Below, one piece after another: positions 55,392 through 64,000 of a stretch of DNA of 64,000 nucleotides (positions are counted from its first letter, which is position 1; each line of letters begins with the position of its first letter). Where the stretch lies: positions 124,001-188,000 of the forward strand of contig CANTUR010000935.1 in assembly GCA_947683625.1 (NCBI GenBank), given 5' to 3'. The stretch comes from Mallotus nudiflorus (taxonomy: Eukaryota > Streptophyta > Magnoliopsida > Malpighiales > Euphorbiaceae). The notes below the pieces were generated by a model. That model did no database searches. It was not told the DNA's origin and was given only the letters and a program-made list of their open reading frames with translations. The position numbers were made by a program, and so were the translations under genes.

Positions 55392-57699
55392 GCGCATGTT
55401 TGAACGCAAAACGTGAACTCGTGCAAATTTGTGCACAAATGGTTTTGAACATGTTATCCAATGTTCCAATTGCATATTTACATTACTAAGCACTTGTTTT
55501 AGAGTTCTGAACTCATGAATACAATTGACATAATTGAATGCACAATTTGTGCACATTTGCGCATCTTTGAACGCAAAACTTGAACTCGTGCAAATCTATG
55601 CACAAATGGTTTTGAACATGTTATACAATGTTCCAATTGCATATTTTCAATACTATGTACTTATTTTAGGATTCTAAACTCATGAATGCAATTGACATAA
55701 TTGAATGCAGAATTTGTACACATTTGCACATGTTCGAACCCAACTCGTGCAAATTTGTGCACAAACGGTTTTGAACATGTCATCCAATGCTTCAATCGCA
55801 TACTTAAAAATACTTAGTTCTTATTTTAGAGTTCTGAATTCATGAATACAATTGACGTAATTGAATGCACAATTTGTGCACATTTGCACATGCTTTGAAC
55901 ACAAAACGTGAACTCGCGTAAATTTGTGCGCAAATGGTTTTGAACATGCTATCCAATGTTCCCAATTGCATATTTACGATACTAATTACTTATTCATGAA
56001 TTCTAAACTCATGAAAACAATTGACATAATTGAATGCACAATTTGTGCACATTTTGCACACGTTTGAATGCAAAACGTGAACTCGTGCAAATTTGTGCAC
56101 AAATGGTTTTGAACGTGTTATCCAATGTTCCAAATGCGTATTTACTGTAACAATTGCTTATTTTAGGTTTCTGAACCGATGATTACAATTGACATAATTG
56201 AATGCACAATTTGTGCATATTTGCTCATGTTTAAACGCAAAACGTGAACCCTTGCAAATTTGTGCACAAATGGTATTGAACATGTTATCCAATGTTCCAT
56301 TGGCATATTTACAATACAAAGTACTTATTTTAGAGTTCTCATCTCATGAATATAGTTGACATAATTGAATGCGCAATTTGTGCACATTTGCACATGTTTG
56401 AACGCAAAACGTGAACTCGTGCAAATTTGTGAACAAATGCTTTTGAACATGTTATCCAGTGCTGCAATTGTATATTTGAAATACTAGGTACTTATGCTAG
56501 AATTCTAAACTCGTGAATACAATTGACATTATTGAATGCACAATTTGTGCATATTTGCTCATGTTTGAACGCAAAACGTGAACTTGTGCAAATTTAGGCA
56601 CAAATGGTTTTGAACGTGTTATCCAATGCTCCAATTGCATTTTTACAGTACTAATTACTTATTCTAGAATTCAAAACTCTTGAATACAATTGACAAGACT
56701 GAATGCAAAATTTGTGCACATTTGCACATCTTTGAACGCAAAACTTGAACTCGTGCAAATTTATTCACAAATGGTTTTGAACATGTTATCCAATGCTCCG
56801 ATTGCATATTTTCAATACTAAGTACTTATTTTAGAGTTCTGAACTCATGAATACGATCGATATAATTGGATGCACAAATTGTGCACATGTTTGAGCGCAA
56901 GACTTGAACTCGTGCAAATTTGTGAACAAATGCTTTTGAACATGTTATCCAACGTTGCAATTGCATATTTTCAATAGTAAGTACTTGTTCTAGAATTCTC
57001 AACTCATGAACACAATCGACATAATTGAATGCACATTTGCACATGTTTGAACGCAAAATGCGACCTCGTGCAAATTTGTGCACAAATGGTTTTCAACATG
57101 TTATCCAATGTTCCAATTGTATATTTTCAATGCTAAGTACTTATTTTAGAGTTCTGAACTCGTGAATACAATTGACATAATTGAATGCACACTTTGTGCA
57201 CATTCGCACATGTTTGAACGCTAAACTTGAACTCGTGCAAATTTGTGGACAAATGCTTTCGAATATGTTATCCAATGTTCCAACTGAATATTTGCAATAC
57301 CAAGTACTTGTTCTCGAATTCTAATCTCATGAACACAATTGACATAATTGAATGCACGATTTGTCCACATTTGCACATGTTTGAACGCAAAACGTGCAAA
57401 TTTGTGCACAAATGGTTTTGAACATGTTATCCAATGTTCCAATTGCATATTTACAAATACTAAGTACTTATTCTAGAGTTCTGAACGCATGAATACAATT
57501 GACATAATTGAATGCAGAATTTGTGCACATTTGCACACATTTGAACGCAAAACGTGAACTCGTGCAAATTTGCGAACAAATGCTTTTGAACATGTTATCC
57601 AATGTTGCAATTGCATATTTGCAGTACTAGGTACTCATTACAGAATTCTAAACTCATGAATACAATTGACAGAATCGAATGCACAATTTGTGCACGTTT
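55392..57699. repeat. HOR copy 25 (2308 bp)
   Basis: Full-length. G at 55394 is shared with copy 24. Three private substitutions lie within 435 bp: 55919 (C to T), 56146 (A to T) and 56353 (C to T). Confidence 0.95.
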
Positions 57700-60007
57700 G
57701 CACATGTTTGAACGCAAAACGTGAACTCGTGCAAATTTGTGCACAAATGGTTTTGAACATGTTATCCAATGTTCCAATTGCATATTTACATTACTAAGCA
57801 CTTGTTTTAGAGTTCTGAACTCATGAATACAATTGACATAATTGAATGCACAATTTGTGCACATTTGCGCATCTTTGAACGCAAAACTTGAACTCGTGCA
57901 AATCTATGCACAAATGGTTTTGAACATGTTATACAATGTTCCAATTGCATATTTTCAATACTATGTACTTATTTTAGGATTCTAAACTCATGAATGCAAT
58001 TGACATAATTGAATGCAGAATTTGTACACATTTGCACATGTTCGAACCCAACTCGTGCAAATTTGTGCACAAACGGTTTTGAACATGTCATCCAATGCTT
58101 CAATCGCATACTTAAAAATACTTAGTTCTTATTTTAGAGTTCTGAATTCATGAATACAATTGACGTAATTGAATGCACAATTTGTGCACATTTGCACATG
58201 CTTTGAACACAAAACGTGAACTCGCGCAAATTTGTGCGCAAATGGTTTTGAACATGCTATCCAATGTTCCCAATTGCATATTTACGATACTAATTACTTA
58301 TTCATGAATTCTAAACTCATGAAAACAATTGACATAATTGAATGCACAATTTGTGCACATTTTGCACACGTTTGAATGCAAAACGTGAACTCGTGCAAAT
58401 TTGTGCACAAATGGTTTTGAACGTGTTATCCAATGTTCCAAATGCGTATTTACAGTAACAATTGCTTATTTTAGGTTTCTGAACCGATGATTACAATTGA
58501 CATAATTGAATGCACAATTTGTGCATATTTGCTCATGTTTAAACGCAAAACGTGAACCCTTGCAAATTTGTGCACAAATGGTATTGAACATGTTATCCAA
58601 TGTTCCATTGGCATATTTACAATACAAAGTACTTATTTTAGAGTTCTCATCTCATGAATACAGTTGACATAATTGAATGCGCAATTTGTGCACATTTGCA
58701 CATGTTTGAACGCAAAACGTGAACTCGTGCAAATTTGTGAACAAATGCTTTTGAACATGTTATCCAGTGCTGCAATTGTATATTTGAAATACTAGGTACT
58801 TATGCTAGAATTCTAAACTCGTGAATACAATTGACATTATTGAATGCACAATTTGTGCATATTTGCTCATGTTTGAACGCAAAACGTGAACTTGTGCAAA
58901 TTTAGGCACAAATGGTTTTGAACGTGTTATCCAATGCTCCAATTGCATTTTTACAGTACTAATTACTTATTCTAGAATTCAAAACTCTTGAATACAATTG
59001 ACAAGACTGAATGCAAAATTTGTGCACATTTGCACATCTTTGAACGCAAAACTTGAACTCGTGCAAATTTATTCACAAATGGTTTTGAACATGTTATCCA
59101 ATGCTCCGATTGCATATTTTCAATACTAAGTACTTATTTTAGAGTTCTGAACTCATGAATACGATCGATATAATTGGATGCACAAATTGTGCACATGTTT
59201 GAGCGCAAGACTTGAACTCGTGCAAATTTGTGAACAAATGCTTTTGAACATGTTATCCAACGTTGCAATTGCATATTTTCAATAGTAAGTACTTGTTCTA
59301 GAATTCTCAACTCATGAACACAATCGACATAATTGAATGCACATTTGCACATGTTTGAACGCAAAATGCGACCTCGTGCAAATTTGTGCACAAATGGTTT
59401 TCAACATGTTATCCAATGTTCCAATTGTATATTTTCAATGCTAAGTACTTATTTTAGAGTTCTGAACTCGTGAATACAATTGACATAATTGAATGCACAC
59501 TTTGTGCACATTCGCACATGTTTGAACGCTAAACTTGAACTCGTGCAAATTTGTGGACAAATGCTTTCGAATATGTTATCCAATGTTCCAACTGAATATT
59601 TGCAATACCAAGTACTTGTTCTCGAATTCTAATCTCATGAACACAATTGACATAATTGAATGCACGATTTGTCCACATTTGCACATGTTTGAACGCAAAA
59701 CGTGCAAATTTGTGCACAAATGGTTTTGAACATGTTATCCAATGTTCCAATTGCATATTTACAAATACTAAGTACTTATTCTAGAGTTCTGAACGCATGA
59801 ATACAATTGACATAATTGAATGCAGAATTTGTGCACATTTGCACACATTTGAACGCAAAACGTGAACTCGTGCAAATTTGCGAACAAATGCTTTTGAACA
59901 TGTTATCCAATGTTGCAATTGCATATTTGCAGTACTAGGTACTCATTACAGAATTCTAAACTCATGAATACAATTGACAGAATCGAATGCACAATTTGTG
60001 CACGTTT
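57700..60007. repeat. HOR copy 26 (2308 bp)
   Basis: Full-length with C at both diagnostic sites. I saw no private change. Confidence 0.95.
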
Positions 60008-62315
60008 GCACATGTTTGAACGCAAAACGTGAACTCGTGCAAATTTGTGCACAAATGGTTTTGAACATGTTATCCAATGTTCCAATTGCATATTTACATT
60101 ACTAAGCACTTGTTTTAGAGTTCTGAACTCATGAATACAATTGACATAATTGAATGCACAATTTGTGCACATTTGCGCATCTTTGAACGCAAAACTTGAA
60201 CTCGTGCAAATCTATGCACAAATGGTTTTGAACATGTTATACAATGTTCCAATTGCATATTTTCAATACTATGTACTTATTTTAGGATTCTAAACTCATG
60301 AATGCAATTGACATAATTGAATGCAGAATTTGTACACATTTGCACATGTTCGAACCCAACTCGTGCAAATTTGTGCACAAACGGTTTTGAACATGTCATC
60401 CAATGCTTCAATCGCATACTTAAAAATACTTAGTTCTTATTTTAGAGTTCTGAATTCATGAATACAATTGACGTAATTGAATGCACAATTTGTGCACATT
60501 TGCACATGCTTTGAACACAAAACGTGAACTCGCGCAAATTTGTGCGCAAATGGTTTTGAACATGCTATCCAATGTTCCCAATTGCATATTTACGATACTA
60601 ATTACTTATTCATGAATTCTAAACTCATGAAAACAATTGACATAATTGAATGCACAATTTGTGCACATTTTGCACACGTTTGAATGCAAAACGTGAACTC
60701 GTGCAAATTTGTGCACAAATGGTTTTGAACGTGTTATCCAATGTTCCAAATGCGTATTTACAGTAACAATTGCTTATTTTAGGTTTCTGAACCGATGATT
60801 ACAATTGACATAATTGAATGCACAATTTGTGCATATTTGCTCATGTTTAAACGCAAAACGTGAACCCTTGCAAATTTGTGCACAAATGGTATTGAACATG
60901 TTATCCAATGTTCCATTGGCATATTTACAATACAAAGTACTTATTTTAGAGTTCTCATCTCATGAATACAGTTGACATAATTGAATGCGCAATTTGTGCA
61001 CATTTGCACATGTTTGAACGCAAAACGTGAACTCGTGCAAATTTGTGAACAAATGCTTTTGAACATGTTATCCAGTGCTGCAATTGTATATTTGAAATAC
61101 TAGGTACTTATGCTAGAATTCTAAACTCGTGAATACAATTGACATTATTGAATGCACAATTTGTGCATATTTGCTCATGTTTGAACGCAAAACGTGAACT
61201 TGTGCAAATTTAGGCACAAATGGTTTTGAACGTGTTATCCAATGCTCCAATTGCATTTTTACAGTACTAATTACTTATTCTAGAATTCAAAACTCTTGAA
61301 TACAATTGACAAGACTGAATGCAAAATTTGTGCACATTTGCACATCTTTGAACGCAAAACTTGAACTCGTGCAAATTTATTCACAAATGGTTTTGAACAT
61401 GTTATCCAATGCTCCGATTGCATATTTTCAATACTAAGTACTTATTTTAGAGTTCTGAACTCATGAATACGATCGATATAATTGGATGCACAAATTGTGC
61501 ACATGTTTGAGCGCAAGACTTGAACTCGTGCAAATTTGTGAACAAATGCTTTTGAACATGTTATCCAACGTTGCAATTGCATATTTTCAATAGTAAGTAC
61601 TTGTTCTAGAATTCTCAACCCATGAACACAATCGACATAATTGAATGCACATTTGCACATGTTTGAACGCAAAATGCGACCTCGTGCAAATTTGTGCACA
61701 AATGGTTTTCAACATGTTATCCAATGTTCCAATTGTATATTTTCAATGCTAAGTACTTATTTTAGAGTTCTGAACTCGTGAATACAATTGACATAATTGA
61801 ATGCACACTTTGTGCACATTCGCACATGTTTGAACGCTAAACTTGAACTCGTGCAAATTTGTGGACAAATGCTTTCGAATATGTTATCCAATGTTCCAAC
61901 TGAATATTTGCAATACCAAGTACTTGTTCTCGAATTCTAATCTCATGAACACAATTGACATAATTGAATGCACGATTTGTCCACATTTGCACATGTTTGA
62001 ACGCAAAACGTGCAAATTTGTGCACAAATGGTTTTGAACATGTTATCCAATGTTCCAATTGCATATTTACAAATACTAAGTACTTATTCTAGAGTTCTGA
62101 ACGCATGAATACAATTGACATAATTGAATGCAGAATTTGTGCACATTTGCACACATTTGAACGCAAAACGTGAACTCGTGCAAATTTGCGAACAAATGCT
62201 TTTGAACATGTTATCCAATGTTGCAATTGCATATTTGCAGTACTAGGTACTCATTACAGAATTCTAAACTCATGAATACAATTGACAGAATCGAATGCAC
62301 AATTTGTGCACGTTT
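60008..62315. repeat. HOR copy 27 (2308 bp)
   Basis: Full-length. T-to-C change at 61620 (caacCcatg), shared with copies 18 and 28. Confidence 0.95.
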
Positions 62316-64000
62316 GCACATGTTTGAACGCAAAACGTGAACTCGTGCAAATTTGTGCACAAATGGTTTTGAACATGTTATCCAATGTTCCAATTGCATA
62401 TTTACATTACTAAGCACTTGTTTTAGAGTTCTGAACTCATGAATACAATTGACATAATTGAATGCACAATTTGTGCACATTTGCGCATCTTTGAACGCAA
62501 AACTTGAACTCGTGCAAATCTATGCACAAATGGTTTTGAACATGTTATACAATGTTCCAATTGCATATTTTCAATACTATGTACTTATTTTAGGATTCTA
62601 AACTCATGAATGCAATTGACATAATTGAATGCAGAATTTGTACACATTTGCACATGTTCGAACCCAACTCGTGCAAATTTGTGCACAAACGGTTTTGAAC
62701 ATGTCATCCAATGCTTCAATCGCATACTTAAAAATACTTAGTTCTTATTTTAGAGTTCTGAATTCATGAATACAATTGACGTAATTGAATGCACAATTTG
62801 TGCACATTTGCACATGCTTTGAACACAAAACGTGAACTCGCGCAAATTTGTGCGCAAATGGTTTTGAACATGCTATCCAATGTTCCCAATTGCATATTTA
62901 CGATACTAATTACTTATTCATGAATTCTAAACTCATGAAAACAATTGACATAATTGAATGCACAATTTGTGCACATTTTGCACACGTTTGAATGCAAAAC
63001 GTGAACTCGTGCAAATTTGTGCACAAATGGTTTTGAACGTGTTATCCAATGTTCCAAATGCGTATTTACAGTAACAATTGCTTATTTTAGGTTTCTGAAC
63101 CGATGATTACAATTGACATAATTGAATGCACAATTTGTGCATATTTGCTCATGTTTAAACGCAAAACGTGAACCCTTGCAAATTTGTGCACAAATGGTAT
63201 TGAACATGTTATCCAATGTTCCATTGGCATATTTACAATACAAAGTACTTATTTTAGAGTTCTCATCTCATGAATACAGTTGACATAATTGAATGCGCAA
63301 TTTGTGCACATTTGCACATGTTTGAACGCAAAACGTGAACTCGTGCAAATTTGTGAACAAATGCTTTTGAACATGTTATCCAGTGCTGCAATTGTATATT
63401 TGAAATACTAGGTACTTATGCTAGAATTCTAAACTCGTGAATACAATTGACATTATTGAATGCACAATTTGTGCATATTTGCTCATGTTTGAACGCAAAA
63501 CGTGAACTTGTGCAAATTTAGGCACAAATGGTTTTGAACGTGTTATCCAATGCTCCAATTGCATTTTTACAGTACTAATTACTTATTCTAGAATTCAAAA
63601 CTCTTGAATACAATTGACAAGACTGAATGCAAAATTTGTGCACATTTGCACATCTTTGAACGCAAAACTTGAACTCGTGCAAATTTATTCACAAATGGTT
63701 TTGAACATGTTATCCAATGCTCCGATTGCATATTTTCAATACTAAGTACTTATTTTAGAGTTCTGAACTCATGAATACGATCGATATAATTGGATGCACA
63801 AATTGTGCACATGTTTGAGCGCAAGACTTGAACTCGTGCAAATTTGTGAACAAATGCTTTTGAACATGTTATCCAACGTTGCAATTGCATATTTTCAATA
63901 GTAAGTACTTGTTCTAGAATTCTCAACCCATGAACACAATCGACATAATTGAATGCACATTTGCACATGTTTGAACGCAAAATGCGACCTCGTGCAAATT
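62316..64000. repeat. HOR copy 28, partial (1685 of 2308 bp)
   Basis: The unit is cut by the window end inside monomer 10. It carries the caacCcatg change at 63928, shared with copies 18 and 27. The array evidently continues to the right. Confidence 0.95.

Larger units (their letters stand above)
1..64000. repeat. Satellite array, 14-monomer higher-order repeat of 2308 bp
   Basis: The complete window is a head-to-tail tandem array. The sequence at position 1 recurs at 2309, 4618, 6926, 9234 and so on to 62316, giving a 2308-bp period. Inside each period the motif GAACATGTTATCCAA or a close variant recurs 14 times at 156-169 bp spacing, so the unit is a 14-mer higher-order repeat of divergent monomers of about 165 bp. 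All monomers have the same orientation. I found no unique sequence, transposon or gene in or between units, and neither array edge is present. Multi-monomer HORs that are near-identical between units but divergent inside a unit are known from human alpha satellite and other centromeric satellites. A centromeric or heterochromatic role is therefore inferred, not shown. The family is not one I can name. Confidence 0.97.

Noticed and set aside
1..64000. CRISPR array
   Set aside because: The repeat unit is the complete 156-169 bp monomer without unique spacers, and the order of monomers repeats exactly every 2308 bp.
1..64000. CENP-B box
   Set aside because: I looked for the core NTTCGNNNNANNCGGGN on both strands. 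The few TTCG occurrences (near 342, 1810, 1867 and 1923) lack the downstream A and CGGG, so no canonical box is present.
1..64000. Transposon or retroelement insertion interrupting the array
   Set aside because: Copy starts follow each other at 2298-2317 bp throughout and every deviation is explained by listed small indels, leaving no room for an insertion.

Overview
The whole 64 kb window is one uninterrupted tandem satellite array. I see no protein-coding gene, RNA gene, transposon, CRISPR array or unique flanking sequence. A long, AT-rich, gene-free array built from nucleosome-sized monomers is typical of a eukaryotic nuclear centromere or constitutive heterochromatin. A count over the first complete monomer gives 56 G+C in 167 bases, about 34%. 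I do not recognise the satellite family, and the sequence does not say whether the host is a plant, animal or other eukaryote.

The basic monomer is about 165 bp (156-169 bp) and always lies in the same orientation. Fourteen divergent monomers form a higher-order repeat (HOR) of 2308 bp. The window holds 27 complete HOR copies (1-62315) and 1685 bp of a 28th; no edge of the array is reached. Within the unit a diagnostic box splits the monomers into type A (GAGTTCTGAA-like) and type B (GAATTCTAAA-like). Their order is AB AB AA BB AB AB AB, so the 14-mer looks like seven copies of an ancestral AB dimer of about 330 bp, with one disturbance in monomers 5-8.

Region by region: copies 1-10 (1-23081) are near-identical, all 2308 bp except one 2309-bp copy. 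From about 22950 to 39811 (end of copy 10 to early copy 18) the same unit continues but carries about 78 small insertions or deletions and about 8 substitutions, mostly one-base homopolymer changes. An almost clean island lies at 30268-32663. This looks like poorly polished long-read consensus more than biological decay. From about 39812 to the end the array is clean again, with 5 single-base indels in copies 19-22 and none in copies 23-28.

The biological content is in the HOR architecture, the short palindromes in every monomer, and a few substitutions shared between particular copies. Those shared variants give a partial record of local amplification and exchange. Short open reading frames recur every 2308 bp, but they are translations of the satellite and are not annotated as genes.
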